From positions 56,910 to 120,909 of the forward strand of contig DASRJL010000155.1 of assembly GCA_035649495.1 (NCBI GenBank): a stretch of DNA of 64,000 nt, given 5' to 3'. Shown here in pieces: positions 24,209 to 33,134 of the stretch. A program made the position numbers and the translations under genes. The notes under the pieces were generated by a model that saw only the letters and a list, made by a program, of their open reading frames with translations, was not told the origin of the DNA and searched no databases. The stretch is from SG8-41 sp035649495. GTDB lineage: Bacteria; Pseudomonadota; Gammaproteobacteria; Burkholderiales; SG8-41. Positions within the stretch are counted from its first letter, which is position 1, and every line of letters begins with the position of its first letter.

Positions 24209-25192
24209 GTGAAGACGTTTTCTCTCATTTCGCTGCTGATGCTCTCGCTGGGATCCTCGCCTATCGCGTGGTGCGCGGCGCAACCGGGCAAGGTCTATCG
24301 CATCGGTTACCTTATGTTCGCGCCGGTCGCAGATACGCCTTCCCCACAGCGTGCAGCCTTGCTGCGCGCCATGGAGAGATTGGGTTACGTGCAGGGCAAG
24401 AATCTGGTCATCGAGTACAGCTCGGCCGAGGCCAATGTCGAGATGCTGCCTGACGCGGCTGCCGAGCTGGTGGAAAAGAAACCTGCTCTGATCTTCGCCA
24501 TCGGCACCCCTACCGCGCTTGCCGCAAAGCAAGTAACGCGGACGATCCCGATCGTGATGTTCGCCGCGGATGCGGTAGCCAACGGGATCGTGGCGAGCCT
24601 GGCGAAGCCCGGCGGTAATATCACAGGCATTTCGGGCGCCCAGATCAAGCTCAGCCCCAAACGTCTCGAGGTGCTCAAGGAGACCGTGCCGCGCGCCTCG
24701 CGCGTGGCGGTGCTGTATTCACGGGTTCACCCATCCCACGCTCAGGAGCTGACGGCAATCAGGTTGCGGGCGGCGGAGCTCGGACTCGCCTTGCAGCCAT
24801 TCGACGTAACCCGGGTGGAGGACCTTCAGGCGGCATTCTCCCGCATGAGCGCGCGCCGCCCGGATGCGATCCTGGTGCTGTTCGACTACCGGACCCTGGT
24901 CTATCGGCAGTTGATTTCCGAGTTCGTGGCAACGAATCAGTTGCCCACCATGTTCGGCACCAGGGAATCGGTTGATGCCGGTGGCTTGATGTCCTACGGA
25001 TCGAACCTTGAAGAAATGTTTGCGCGCGCGGCGAGCTTTGCCGACCGCATCCTCAATGGCGCGGATCCAAGCACGCTCCCGGTCGAGCAGCCGACGCGCT
25101 TCGAGCTGGTCATCAATCGCAGGACTGCGCGGGCCCTCGGGCTTCGGATTCCCGAGCCGTTGCTGCTGCGCGCAAACGTTCTTATCGAATGA
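24209..25192 (+). CDS. Exported ABC-type substrate-binding protein (PF04392-like)
   Basis: A 327-residue periplasmic binding protein of the ABC_sub_bind type. Signal peptide ISLLMLSLGSSPIAWCA; the mature part begins near QPGKVYRIGYLMFAP, followed by LGYVQGKNLVIEYSSAEAN, IPIVMFAADAVANGIVASLA and PGGNITGIS, which define the family. Start is GTG 24209; the ribosome-binding site is weak. Its stop overlaps the ATG of the sensor kinase (25189) by 4 bp, with no ABC permease or ATPase nearby. The binding protein may therefore serve sensing rather than transport, presenting its ligand to the kinase. That role is inferred from the overlap. Confidence 0.85.
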   Translation: MKTFSLISLLMLSLGSSPIAWCAAQPGKVYRIGYLMFAPVADTPSPQRAALLRAMERLGYVQGKNLVIEYSSAEANVEMLPDAAAELVEKKPALIFAIGTPTALAAKQVTRTIPIVMFAADAVANGIVASLAKPGGNITGISGAQIKLSPKRLEVLKETVPRASRVAVLYSRVHPSHAQELTAIRLRAAELGLALQPFDVTRVEDLQAAFSRMSARRPDAILVLFDYRTLVYRQLISEFVATNQLPTMFGTRESVDAGGLMSYGSNLEEMFARAASFADRILNGADPSTLPVEQPTRFELVINRRTARALGLRIPEPLLLRANVLIE

Positions 25193-27471
25193 CGCTGCGC
25201 CAACCGCTGTTCGTCAAGTACGCGGCCTTGATTTTAGTGCTGGCAGGCGCCTCGCTGCTCGTAAGCGGAGCAATCGAGATTTACTTCTCGGATCGGCAGC
25301 ACCGCGCGACGCTGGCAGAGGTTCAGCGCGACAAGGCCGCGGCTGCGGCGTCCAGCGTGTCGCGCTATGTCGAGGATCTGGCGCACCAGATCAGCGGGGC
25401 GACCACGCCAGCATTGGACACGGCGGTTTCCGATCTGGAAAAGCGCCGCATCGATTACCTTGGCCTGCTGCGTCTCGCGCCCGCCATCACGACGCTGCGC
25501 TTCGTCGACCGGCACGGGATTGAGCGGATTCAGGTGTCGCGACTGGACGCGGATCGGATGAACGGAAAGACCGATCTCTCGGGCGATCCCGGCTTCATCG
25601 CCGCGCGCGGTGGCCGCGTTCATTTCAGCCCGATTTACTTCTTCGAGCAGACCGAACCGTATATGAGCATTGCCGCGCCCGACCCTTCGGGGGACGGGGC
25701 GGTTACGCTCGCGGAGGTGAACCTGAAGTTCATCTGGGCGGTGGTGACCGAGATCAAGGTCGGCGAGCAGGGTTACGCTTACGTCGTTGATGCACGCGGA
25801 CGTCTCGTCGCCCATCCCGACATCCATCGGGTCCTGCAGATGACCGACCTCTCCGGGCTGCCGCAAGTCCGCGCGGCGCTTGCCCAACGCGATGGCACTG
25901 GCGCATCGCTTGAGTCGGTAGAGAGTGCGGTCGACCCCCAGGGGCAGCCAGTATTCACCGCGCACGCTGCGATCTACCCGCTCGGTTGGCACGTATTTGT
26001 GGAACAGCCGCGCTCTGAGGCGCTCGCGCCTCTCTATGCCTCACTGTCCAGACAAGCCATCGTTTTGTTATCGGCATTGGGGCTGGCACTGATCGCGAGC
26101 TTGCTACTCGCGCGCAGCATGGTTTCCCCGATCCGGGAATTGCAATCAGGGGCGCAAAAGATCGGGGCCGGCAACCTTGGACACCGTATCCAGGTGGAAA
26201 GCGGCGACGAGTTGCAGGAGCTGGCGGAGCAGTTCAATCGCATGGGCGCGCAGCTCCAGGATTCCTACGCGGACCTCGAGCGCCGGATCGCAGAACGCAC
26301 GCGCGACCTGGAGGCTGCCAACCAGGGCAAATCGCGCTTCCTGGCGGCGGCGAGCCACGATCTGCGCCAGCCCATACATGCGCTGAGCCTGCTCGCGGGG
26401 CAGTTGCGCTCCACGGGACGTCCGGAAGACCGGAACAGAATACTCAACGAGATCGAAGCCGGCATCGCGGCTCTGGGCAATCTGTTCGACGACCTGCTCG
26501 ATATTTCGAAACTGGAGGCTGGAGCGGTGACCGCCCAGCCCGAGGATTTCGCAATCTCAGCCATCCTCGGCGCGCTCAATGCCCAGTTTGTTCCGGAGGC
26601 GCAGGAGAAAACCCTGAAGCTCAAGGTGCTGCCGGACAACGCGCGCGTGCACAGCGACCCGGTGCTGTTGCAGCGCGTCCTGTCGAACTTCGTGTCGAAC
26701 GCGGTTCGCTACACCGGACGCGGGGGCGTTCTGGTGGGCTGCAGGCGGCGCGGAGCCAATCTCCAGATCGCGGTCTGGGATACCGGCTGCGGCATTCCCG
26801 AAGACCGCAGGGAGGATATCTTTCGCGAGTTCGTGCAGCTCGACAGCCCGGACCGGGATCGCGGCAAGGGGCTGGGCCTGGGACTCGCTATCGTCGCACG
26901 ACTGGCGCCGCTGCTCGGCAGTCGCGTCGAGCTGAGATCGGTGCCCGGCCGGGGCTCGATGTTCGCGATCAGCGTTCCACTTGCCGAAGTGCAGGACGAG
27001 CGCAATGCCGTTTCATCGTTCCCTCCCTACTACGAGCCAACGCAGGGGGTGCCCCTGCGCGGCGTCTTCGCCGTCGTCGTGGACGACGACGAGGCTGCAC
27101 GCGCTTCGCTGCAGGGGCTGCTGGTTGAGTGGGGATGCCTGGCGCTAGCAGCTCGCGGCGGCACGGACGCGCTTGCCATGCTGGCACAACACGACCGTGC
27201 GCCGGAACTCGTTATCTGCGACTATCATCTGGGCAACGGCGAAAACGGCATCGAGGCGATTCGCCGCATTCAAGCCGCTTCCGAGTGCTCGATGCCAGCG
27301 ATTCTCGTCACGGCAGACGGGGGCCCGGAAGTATTGAGGACTGCGAGGCATCATCAATACCCGGTACTGCTCAAACCAGTGGCGCCCGCGAAACTGCGCG
27401 CGTTGCTCGCTCAATTACTGGCGAAAGGCCCAAACGGGTGCGACAGGGAGTTCCATCATAAGGCCGTCTGA
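25189..27471 (+). CDS. Hybrid sensor histidine kinase / response regulator with periplasmic Cache-type sensor
   Basis: A 760-residue membrane kinase. Order: TM1 (about 11-31), a 250-residue periplasmic Cache-like sensor (FVDRHGIERIQVSRLD; YVVDARGRLVAHP), TM2 (about 290-308), HAMP (309-360), a coiled linker, HisKA with phospho-His390 (ASHDLRQPIHALSLL), HATPase (N-box VLSNFVSNAVRY, DTGCGIP, GKGLGLGL) and a C-terminal receiver (VVDDDEAARAS) with Asp678. It overlaps the binding-protein gene by 4 bp and meets the LuxR-type regulator tail to tail, with one base between stops. The likely path is ligand, kinase, receiver, then the separate regulator. Confidence 0.93.
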   Translation: MTLRQPLFVKYAALILVLAGASLLVSGAIEIYFSDRQHRATLAEVQRDKAAAAASSVSRYVEDLAHQISGATTPALDTAVSDLEKRRIDYLGLLRLAPAITTLRFVDRHGIERIQVSRLDADRMNGKTDLSGDPGFIAARGGRVHFSPIYFFEQTEPYMSIAAPDPSGDGAVTLAEVNLKFIWAVVTEIKVGEQGYAYVVDARGRLVAHPDIHRVLQMTDLSGLPQVRAALAQRDGTGASLESVESAVDPQGQPVFTAHAAIYPLGWHVFVEQPRSEALAPLYASLSRQAIVLLSALGLALIASLLLARSMVSPIRELQSGAQKIGAGNLGHRIQVESGDELQELAEQFNRMGAQLQDSYADLERRIAERTRDLEAANQGKSRFLAAASHDLRQPIHALSLLAGQLRSTGRPEDRNRILNEIEAGIAALGNLFDDLLDISKLEAGAVTAQPEDFAISAILGALNAQFVPEAQEKTLKLKVLPDNARVHSDPVLLQRVLSNFVSNAVRYTGRGGVLVGCRRRGANLQIAVWDTGCGIPEDRREDIFREFVQLDSPDRDRGKGLGLGLAIVARLAPLLGSRVELRSVPGRGSMFAISVPLAEVQDERNAVSSFPPYYEPTQGVPLRGVFAVVVDDDEAARASLQGLLVEWGCLALAARGGTDALAMLAQHDRAPELVICDYHLGNGENGIEAIRRIQAASECSMPAILVTADGGPEVLRTARHHQYPVLLKPVAPAKLRALLAQLLAKGPNGCDREFHHKAV

Positions 27472-27472
27472 G

Positions 27473-28186
27473 CTATTCTTCGGCGGCTGAAGCTTTGTCG
27501 GGTAATGCAGCTCGCCCAAATACCAGTCCAATCCGCGCCGCGGCGATCACGGCTTGCGTTCGGCTCGTCACGTTGAGCGCCTTCAGTATCAGCGTGACAT
27601 GATTTTTCACCGTGGATTCCGCCAAGTCGAGTTCGCGGCAAATGATCTTGTTCGATTTTCCTTCAAGCAGGAGCCGCAGTACCTGCGCCTGGCGTCCGCT
27701 CAGCCCGAGATCGGCCGGAGTCCGCCGAGGTGACCCGCTGCGTCCGGAAGCAGCGGCTGTTTGCGGGTCCGCAGCGGTCGGGCACTCCCAGCGGGCGAGG
27801 ATCGCTGGCGGAATGTAGATTCCACCGGACAGCACCAGGCGCAGCGCGCTGATCAATACCTCGTTGGATGACAGCTTGGGAATGTAGCCCATCGCGCCTT
27901 GATCGAGCGCCTGCGTTACGCTGGCACGATCGTTTGCCGATGACAGCACGACGACCGGCAACGCGGGATGCCGCGCGCGCAGGTCATTCAACGCTGCCAG
28001 TCCATGCATCCCCGGCAGGTTGAGGTCGAGGAGCACAAGGTCGAGGTCCGGCTGCGCTTCGATCAGATCGAACGCACCGCGGCAATCGCTGGCTTCGAGG
28101 ACTGTGACATCGCGGTCGAGTCCGCCGAGAACCCCGCGCAGCGCAATACGTATCAACGCGTGATCGTCAACGACAAGTATCTTCAT
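27473..28186 (-). CDS. LuxR/NarL-family response regulator
   Basis: A 237-residue regulator: receiver domain at 1-120 (VVDDHALIRIALRG, phospho-Asp54 in VLLDLNLPG, Lys in YIPKLSS) and a LuxR-type helix-turn-helix at about 165-220 (LSGRQAQVLRLLLEGKSNKI; LAESTVKNHVTLILKALN). It is convergent with the hybrid kinase, its probable partner. It also lies 10 bp downstream of the LON-domain gene in the same direction and could be read from that transcript. Target genes cannot be deduced; the binding-protein/kinase pair and the sox genes are nearest. Confidence 0.92.
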   Translation of the reverse strand: MKILVVDDHALIRIALRGVLGGLDRDVTVLEASDCRGAFDLIEAQPDLDLVLLDLNLPGMHGLAALNDLRARHPALPVVVLSSANDRASVTQALDQGAMGYIPKLSSNEVLISALRLVLSGGIYIPPAILARWECPTAADPQTAAASGRSGSPRRTPADLGLSGRQAQVLRLLLEGKSNKIICRELDLAESTVKNHVTLILKALNVTSRTQAVIAAARIGLVFGRAALPDKASAAEE

Positions 28187-28196
28187 GGCGCATCAG

Positions 28197-28799
28197 TCAC
28201 GCAGTATCAGGTCGCAGGCCGACCCGCGCCAGGAACTGCCGCAGGCGCTGAAAGCGCGCGGTGACGTCGGTGATTTCGAGCAGTTCCTGTTTTTCCGCCA
28301 ACTCCAGCGGCAGCACTTCCGCGAGGCGGTAGCCCACCCAGGCCGCGTCGTCCAGCCTGACCGGCGCGGGAAAGTGGCCGGCGCCCACCTTGTCGATGAT
28401 GGCCTTCAGGACCTCGGCGCATACCGGATCGACGTCGCCGCCCGCGGGATCCTCCGGCAGGAGGTCCACCTCGGCCGAGATGAGCTGATTCGCCCCGACC
28501 CGCGTCTCGCGGAGGCGAAAGCGCCGGCCGCCGTGCGCGACGAGGTGAAAGAGGCCGAGTTGCGGCATGTCCCACTGCGCGATGGTCGCGAGGCAACCCA
28601 CGGACTCGGGCAGCGCCGCGGCGCCCACTTCACGGCCCTCGCGGATGAGACACACGCCGAATGGCGCGTTGTCCCGCAGGCACGTCTTGGTGAGCTCGAT
28701 ATAGCGCTGCTCGAACACCTTGAGCGGCAGCACGCCCTCGGGAAACAGCACCGTGCCCAGAGGGAATAGCAGCAACTCTCTAATGGTCTCGGTGGACAT
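28197..28799 (-). CDS. LON substrate-binding-domain protein
   Basis: A 200-residue stand-alone LON N-terminal (substrate-binding) domain. LLLFPLGTVLFPEGVLPLKVFEQRY (here residues 9-33, typical proline-rich strand set) and FGVCLIREG are characteristic. There is no AAA or protease domain, so it is not a Lon protease. Such proteins are widespread and their role is not settled; they may bind unfolded or specific substrates. The ATG is 3 bp after the rapZ stop, so it is coupled to the rapZ-hprK-ptsN run. No catalytic residues are expected. Confidence 0.88.
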   Translation of the reverse strand: MSTETIRELLLFPLGTVLFPEGVLPLKVFEQRYIELTKTCLRDNAPFGVCLIREGREVGAAALPESVGCLATIAQWDMPQLGLFHLVAHGGRRFRLRETRVGANQLISAEVDLLPEDPAGGDVDPVCAEVLKAIIDKVGAGHFPAPVRLDDAAWVGYRLAEVLPLELAEKQELLEITDVTARFQRLRQFLARVGLRPDTA

Positions 28800-28802
28800 G
28801 AC

Positions 28803-29657
28803 TCAGCCGCTCCCGTCTCGCTCTGACAGGCCACGGTGCCTGACCAGCACCTGCGCCTGCCGGCGGAAATGCGCGGCGAGCGCTTCCACGAAGTAAACCG
28901 AGCGATGCCGGCCGCCGGTGCAGCCGATCGCCACGGTCAGATAGGCGCGGTTGTCGTGCTCGTAGGAGGGGAGCCATTCGGAGACGAAACGCCGGATGTC
29001 TTCCAGCATCTTGCGAACCTCCGAGTCGGCGGAGAGGAAATCGGCCACCGCCCGATCGAGGCCGGTCAGGGGCCTCAGGTTGGCGTCGTAGTGCGGGTTG
29101 GGCAGGCAGCGCACGTCGAACACGAGGTCCGCGTCGAGCGGAATGCCGCCCCGGTAGCCGAACGATTCGAACAGCAGGGTGAGCCCGACGGGCGGCACTG
29201 CGACGAAATCCTTCACCCAGTTGCGCAGCACGTTGGCCGAGAGATCGCTGGTGTCGACGCGGTGACCGAAGTCCGCGAGGCTGGAGAGGAGCTCCCGCTC
29301 GCGCTCGATACACTCGGGCAGGGTGAGGACCCCGTCGTACAGCGGATGGCGCCGGCGCGTTTCCGAGAAGCGGTTGATCAGGGTGTCGGTCTTCGCTTCC
29401 AGGAACATCATGCGCAGATCGATGCCGCGCTGCCGGAACTCGTCGAGGTGACGCGGCAGCTCGGCGATCGCCTGCGCGCTGCGCTCCTCGATGCTCACGA
29501 CGGCGCGCGCGTGGCCGCCGGTGGCGAGGTGCTCTACCAGTTGCGGCAGCAGCGCCGCCGGCAGGCCGTCCACGTAGTAGTACCCGCTGTCCTCGAGGAC
29601 GTTCAGCGCGACGCTCTTGCCCGATCCGGAGAGGCCGGTGATGAGGACTAGCTGCAT
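28803..29657 (-). CDS. rapZ: RapZ / YvcJ family nucleotide-binding protein
   Basis: A 284-residue P-loop protein. Walker A GLSGSGKS at residues 8-15; other family blocks are SGYYYVDGLPAALLP, FLEAKTDTLINRFSETRRRHPL, FESFGYRGGIP, DVRCLPNPHY and the C-terminal IGCTGGRHRSVYF. In Escherichia coli RapZ is the adapter that guides RNase E to GlmZ; in other bacteria related proteins bind UDP-GlcNAc or nucleotides. ATG 29657 gives the normal length; an in-frame GTG at 29669 lies in a heptamer array. It is downstream of hprK, the usual order in betaproteobacteria. Confidence 0.93.
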   Translation of the reverse strand: MQLVLITGLSGSGKSVALNVLEDSGYYYVDGLPAALLPQLVEHLATGGHARAVVSIEERSAQAIAELPRHLDEFRQRGIDLRMMFLEAKTDTLINRFSETRRRHPLYDGVLTLPECIERERELLSSLADFGHRVDTSDLSANVLRNWVKDFVAVPPVGLTLLFESFGYRGGIPLDADLVFDVRCLPNPHYDANLRPLTGLDRAVADFLSADSEVRKMLEDIRRFVSEWLPSYEHDNRAYLTVAIGCTGGRHRSVYFVEALAAHFRRQAQVLVRHRGLSERDGSG

Positions 29658-29694
29658 GTCACCGGTCACCGATCACGGGTCACTCGTCACCTTT
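29657..29694. repeat. Single-arm heptamer array (GGTCACC type)
   Basis: Units tgtcacc-ggtcacc-gatcacg-ggtcact-cgtcacc between rapZ and hprK. It covers the hprK TGA stop (29680-29682) and touches the rapZ ATG. Confidence 0.65.
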
Positions 29695-30621
29695 CTGCAT
29701 CTGCGCCGCCTGCCGCGTGATGAATTCGCGCGTGCTGTCCACGCCGCGCTGCTGCAGCACGTAATTGCGCACGGCCGCCTCGGTCAGGACGGCGAGGTTG
29801 CGCCCCGCGGCGACCGGTATCGTCACCTTGCCGATCTGCACGCCCATGACCTCCTCGAATCCCGGCTTGAGCGGCAGGCGTTCGTGGCGCTGGGACTCCC
29901 GGGCCGGCCGCTCGAGATGGACGATCAGCTTGAGGTTCTTGCGGGGCCGCAGTGCCGCCTCGCCGAATATGGTCCGGATGTTGAGCACGCCCAGGCCGCG
30001 CACTTCCAGGAAATCGGAGAGCAGCGTCGGGCAGCGCCCCTCCACCGTTTCCGGACCGATGCGGTAGAGCTCCACGACGTCGTCCGCGACGAGACCGCTG
30101 CCGCGGCTCACCAGCTCCAGCGCGAGCTCGCTCTTGCCGACGCCTGAGTCGCCCGTGATGAGCACGCCCACGCCCAGCACGTCGAGCAGCACGCCGTGCG
30201 TCGTGGTGCTCTCCGCCAGCGCGCGGGCGAGGTAGGGCCGCAGCATCCACATCAACTCGACGCTCGAGAGCGGAGAGCGGAACAACGCCGTCTTCGTGGA
30301 CTCGGCGACGTCGACGAGCGGCGCCGGCAGCTCGTCGACTGCCGCGGCGAGGAAGCAGGCAAGCTCATGCGTGGCGACCTGGCCGAGCACGGAGCGGCAG
30401 CTCGCCGGATCCAGGGCGTGCAGGTAAGCGGCTTCCGATGCGCCCACCACCTGGATCAGGTTCGGATGGATGAAGTTGAGATGGCCGATCAGGCCCCGGG
30501 AGGAATCCTTGGTGAGCTCGCTGTTCAGCTCCCGCACCGCGCCATCGCGGCCGCCGACCCACTCGAGCCGCAGCTTCTCCCGGTTCTCCTCAAACAACCG
30601 GGCTATGCTGACTCGCGGCAT
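29680..30621 (-). CDS. hprK: HprK, HPr kinase/phosphorylase
   Basis: A 313-residue bifunctional kinase/phosphorylase that acts on a serine of HPr. Walker A GDSGVGKS is at 157-164, His142 (THG) just before it matches the family catalytic histidine, and the HprK signature EVRGLGVLNI and RKNLKLIVHLE follow. In proteobacteria HprK works with a nitrogen-type PTS and usually regulates rather than importing sugars. The 5' end overlaps ptsN by 32 bp, showing tight coupling. HPr (ptsH) and EI (ptsI) are not in the window. The TGA stop is inside a heptamer array. Confidence 0.95.
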   Translation of the reverse strand: MPRVSIARLFEENREKLRLEWVGGRDGAVRELNSELTKDSSRGLIGHLNFIHPNLIQVVGASEAAYLHALDPASCRSVLGQVATHELACFLAAAVDELPAPLVDVAESTKTALFRSPLSSVELMWMLRPYLARALAESTTTHGVLLDVLGVGVLITGDSGVGKSELALELVSRGSGLVADDVVELYRIGPETVEGRCPTLLSDFLEVRGLGVLNIRTIFGEAALRPRKNLKLIVHLERPARESQRHERLPLKPGFEEVMGVQIGKVTIPVAAGRNLAVLTEAAVRNYVLQQRGVDSTREFITRQAAQMQKGDE

Positions 30622-31075
30622 GCGGCTGCCACTCGGCGACGAGCTGGTTCACCTCCGCCGGCGTCGCGGACGCCAGCAAGCGCTCCCGAAACGGCCTGTC
30701 GCTGAACATCTGCGCGAGCTCCGAGAGAATCTGCAGGTGCAGGTCCGTGGCGCGGTCGGGGACGAGGAGCACGAAGATGAGGTTGACCGGCTGTCCGTCG
30801 GGCGCGTCGAACGGTATCGGCTGCTTCAGCCTGACGAACGCGCCCACCGCCTCCTTCAGCCCCTTGATCCTGCCGTGTGGAATGGCGATGCCCTGGCCGA
30901 GCCCCGTGGAGCCCAGTTTCTCGCGCGCGAACAGGCTGTCGAACACCTGGCTGCGGGCGACGTGGTGGTTGTTCTCGTAGAGCAGACCCACCTGCTCGAA
31001 CACGCGTTTCTTGCTGCTGACCTCGAGGTCCAGCACGACGTTCGAAGGCGGCAGCAGCTTGGCGATAAGATTCAT
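30590..31075 (-). CDS. ptsN: PtsN, nitrogen-regulatory EIIA (EIIA-Ntr)
   Basis: A 161-residue EIIA domain protein. Phospho-accepting His67 lies in GIAIPHGRI; ARSQVFDSLFAREKLGSTGLG and IPFDAPDGQPVNLIFVLLVP are family blocks. It receives phosphate from NPr/HPr and regulates potassium and nitrogen functions. The gene sits between hpf and hprK downstream of rpoN, the conserved proteobacterial arrangement, and overlaps hprK by 32 bp. Cytoplasmic. A KefB-type potassium antiporter is encoded 5 kb away, of interest because EIIA-Ntr acts on K+ transport in other bacteria. Confidence 0.95.
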   Translation of the reverse strand: MNLIAKLLPPSNVVLDLEVSSKKRVFEQVGLLYENNHHVARSQVFDSLFAREKLGSTGLGQGIAIPHGRIKGLKEAVGAFVRLKQPIPFDAPDGQPVNLIFVLLVPDRATDLHLQILSELAQMFSDRPFRERLLASATPAEVNQLVAEWQPHAASQHSPVV

Positions 31076-31144
31076 GTCAGTCCATCGTGTTGTCGCCCGG
31101 CGCCCGGCCGCGGGCCGCTTCTTGTTGTTACGCCCTCGTTCACC

Positions 31145-31471
31145 TTATTGTTCACCGTGGTGCTTGAGGCCCGCGCCGCCGTGGCGGCGCTCCAGTGATT
31201 TTTCCTTGTGCTTGATGATCGTCCGGTCGAGTTTGTCGACGAGCCCGTCGATGGCGGCGTACATGTCCGGATCGATGCTCTCGCAGTGAATGTCCTTGCC
31301 GCGGACGTGCACGCTCGCCTCGACCTTCTGGTTCAGCTTCTCGACGGTCAGGATCACGTTGACGTCGATGACGTGGTCGAAGTGGTGCGTGATGCGCGCG
31401 AGCTTGCTGGAAAGGTACTCGCGGATGGACGGGGTGATCTCCAGGTGATGCCCGGTCAGGTACAGGTTCAT
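31145..31471 (-). CDS. hpf: Ribosome hibernation-promoting factor (HPF/RaiA family)
   Basis: A 108-residue short-form HPF. MNLYLTGHHLEITPSIREYL opens the beta-alpha-beta fold, ITHHFDHVIDVNVIL and KVEASVHVRGKDIHCE follow, and the helix DMYAAIDGLVDKLDRTIIKHKEK ends the domain, which binds the decoding region of 30S subunits in stationary phase. The C-terminal tail is short and His-rich; the long-HPF dimerisation domain is absent. It is encoded after rpoN, the usual place for this sigma-54 modulation protein, and before ptsN (69 bp gap with nothing notable). Confidence 0.95.
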   Translation of the reverse strand: MNLYLTGHHLEITPSIREYLSSKLARITHHFDHVIDVNVILTVEKLNQKVEASVHVRGKDIHCESIDPDMYAAIDGLVDKLDRTIIKHKEKSLERRHGGAGLKHHGEQ

Positions 31472-31529
31472 CTGTTACCTCGATCATTGATCGCGGAACC
31501 GGGGGAACTCTGGGTTCCGCGCGGTACAT

Positions 31530-31572
31530 TTCCCCTCGCCCTCAGGGAGAGGGGAAAGGGGCGAGGGTGGGT
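31530..31572. repeat. Palindromic element of CCCCTCGCCCT / GGGGCGAGGG type
   Basis: TCCCCTCGCCCT is followed by GAGAGGGGAAAGGGGCGAGGG, an imperfect inverted repeat in the rpoN-hpf gap and related to the larger element at 7727-7840. Confidence 0.5.
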
Positions 31573-31612
31573 GCGGGGGAGCAGCATAACGCAGCCTCGC
31601 GGCCGCTTGAGG

Positions 31613-33055
31613 CTACAGCGCCTTCCTCATGTTGACAGGGAGAATCTGCAGAGATTCCCGGTATTTGGCAACCGTGCGCCGCGCGACCACGATGCCCTGT
31701 TGCGCAAGGATGTCCGAAATCTGGCCGTCAGACAGGGGCTTGCGCTCGTTCTCGGCCGAGACGAGCTGCTTGATCAGCGCGCGTATCGCGGTGCTGGAAG
31801 CCGAGCCCCCGGCGTCGGTGGTGACGTGGCTGCCGAAAAAGTACTTGAGCTCGTAGATGCCGCGCGGGGTGTGCATGAACTTCTGCGTGGTCACGCGCGA
31901 GACGGTGGATTCGTGCAGGTCCAGCGCTTCCGCGATTTCCCTCAGCACGAGCGGCCGCATCGCCACGTCGCCGTGCTCGAAGAAATTGCGCTGCCGGTCC
32001 ACGATCGACTGCGCCACCCGCAATATCGTCTCGAAGCGCTGCTGCACGTTCTTGATCAGCCACTTCGCTTCCTGGAGCTGGCTCGCGAGCTGCTGGGAGC
32101 CCGCGTTGCGATTGCGCTGCAGGATATCCGCATAGAGCCGGTTGATCCGGAGCCGCGGCATGGCATCGGGATTCAGCGAGGCGACCCAGACGCCCTTCAC
32201 TTTCTTTACGATGACGTCCGACACGACGTAGCGCGTTTCGTCCGAGGAGAAGTCGGACCCCGGACGCGGGTTCAGGCTCGTGATCAGCTTCTGCACCGAG
32301 CGCAGCAGGGCATCGTCGCAGCGCAGCGCCTTCTTGAGCTTGCCGAAATCGCGCGCGGCCAGCGCCTCGAGATTGTGCTTCACCGTTTCGAGAGCCTCGG
32401 CGCGATGCGGGGTGTCGGCGGGGAGGGAGGCGAGCTGGAGCGCGAGGCATTCGCTCAGGTTTCTCGCGCCTATGCCGGCCGGCTCGAGGTGCTGCAGGTG
32501 CTTCAGGGCGATCTGCAAGTCTTCGAGCCCGATCTCGAGCTCGGGCGGAAGGAACTCGACCAGCTCCTCCAGGCTCTGCGTGAGGTAGCCGCCTTCGTCC
32601 AGCGAGTCGATCAGCAGGCTCACGATCCTGCGGTCGCGCTCGGGCAGCTTGGTGAGCGAGAGCTGCGCCATGAGATGCGCGCGCAGCGTGAGCGTGTCGG
32701 CCGCGACCTGCTGCGACTCGCTCTCGTCGTTCTCGTCGCGGTAGCCCGAGGGCGGCGCGTCTTCCATCCTCTGGAAATCGACGGTTTCGCCGTCGTCGGA
32801 GGACCCCTCCGCGGCCGGCGCATCGGCCGGCGGCGCGTCCGCGGCAGGCGCAGTGTCCGCCGCGGGGGTGGCACCCGGCGGGACAGGCTGCTCGCGCAGG
32901 CCGTCGTCGCGCTCGAGCAGGGGATTCTCCTGCAACACCCTTTCCAGTTCCTGGGTCAGCTCCAGCGTCGACAATTGCAGCAGCCGTATGGACTGTTGCA
33001 GCTGGGGCGTGAGGGTTAGGTGCTGGGATAGGCGGAGTTGGAGGGAATGCTTCAT
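31613..33055 (-). CDS. rpoN: RpoN, RNA polymerase sigma-54 factor
   Basis: A 480-residue sigma-54. Region I is a glutamine- and leucine-rich N-terminus (residues 1-50, QLRLSQHLTLTPQLQQSIRL), region II is an acidic and proline/alanine-rich stretch (about 55-115), then the core-binding domain, a helix-turn-helix (LHESTVSRVTTQKFMHTPRG) and the RpoN box ARRTVAKYRE at about 458-467. It directs polymerase to -24/-12 promoters and needs an AAA+ activator; one is encoded at 56623. A likely target promoter lies before the pilin gene at 38807. Gene order lptB-rpoN-hpf-ptsN is standard. Confidence 0.97.
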   Translation of the reverse strand: MKHSLQLRLSQHLTLTPQLQQSIRLLQLSTLELTQELERVLQENPLLERDDGLREQPVPPGATPAADTAPAADAPPADAPAAEGSSDDGETVDFQRMEDAPPSGYRDENDESESQQVAADTLTLRAHLMAQLSLTKLPERDRRIVSLLIDSLDEGGYLTQSLEELVEFLPPELEIGLEDLQIALKHLQHLEPAGIGARNLSECLALQLASLPADTPHRAEALETVKHNLEALAARDFGKLKKALRCDDALLRSVQKLITSLNPRPGSDFSSDETRYVVSDVIVKKVKGVWVASLNPDAMPRLRINRLYADILQRNRNAGSQQLASQLQEAKWLIKNVQQRFETILRVAQSIVDRQRNFFEHGDVAMRPLVLREIAEALDLHESTVSRVTTQKFMHTPRGIYELKYFFGSHVTTDAGGSASSTAIRALIKQLVSAENERKPLSDGQISDILAQQGIVVARRTVAKYRESLQILPVNMRKAL

Positions 33056-33134
33056 TTATGGTGTCCTGGGTTGGACCAAACGACCCATACGACCCCCCGC
33101 CCTCTCCCCCCTCTCAGAAGATCGGCGGAGACGC

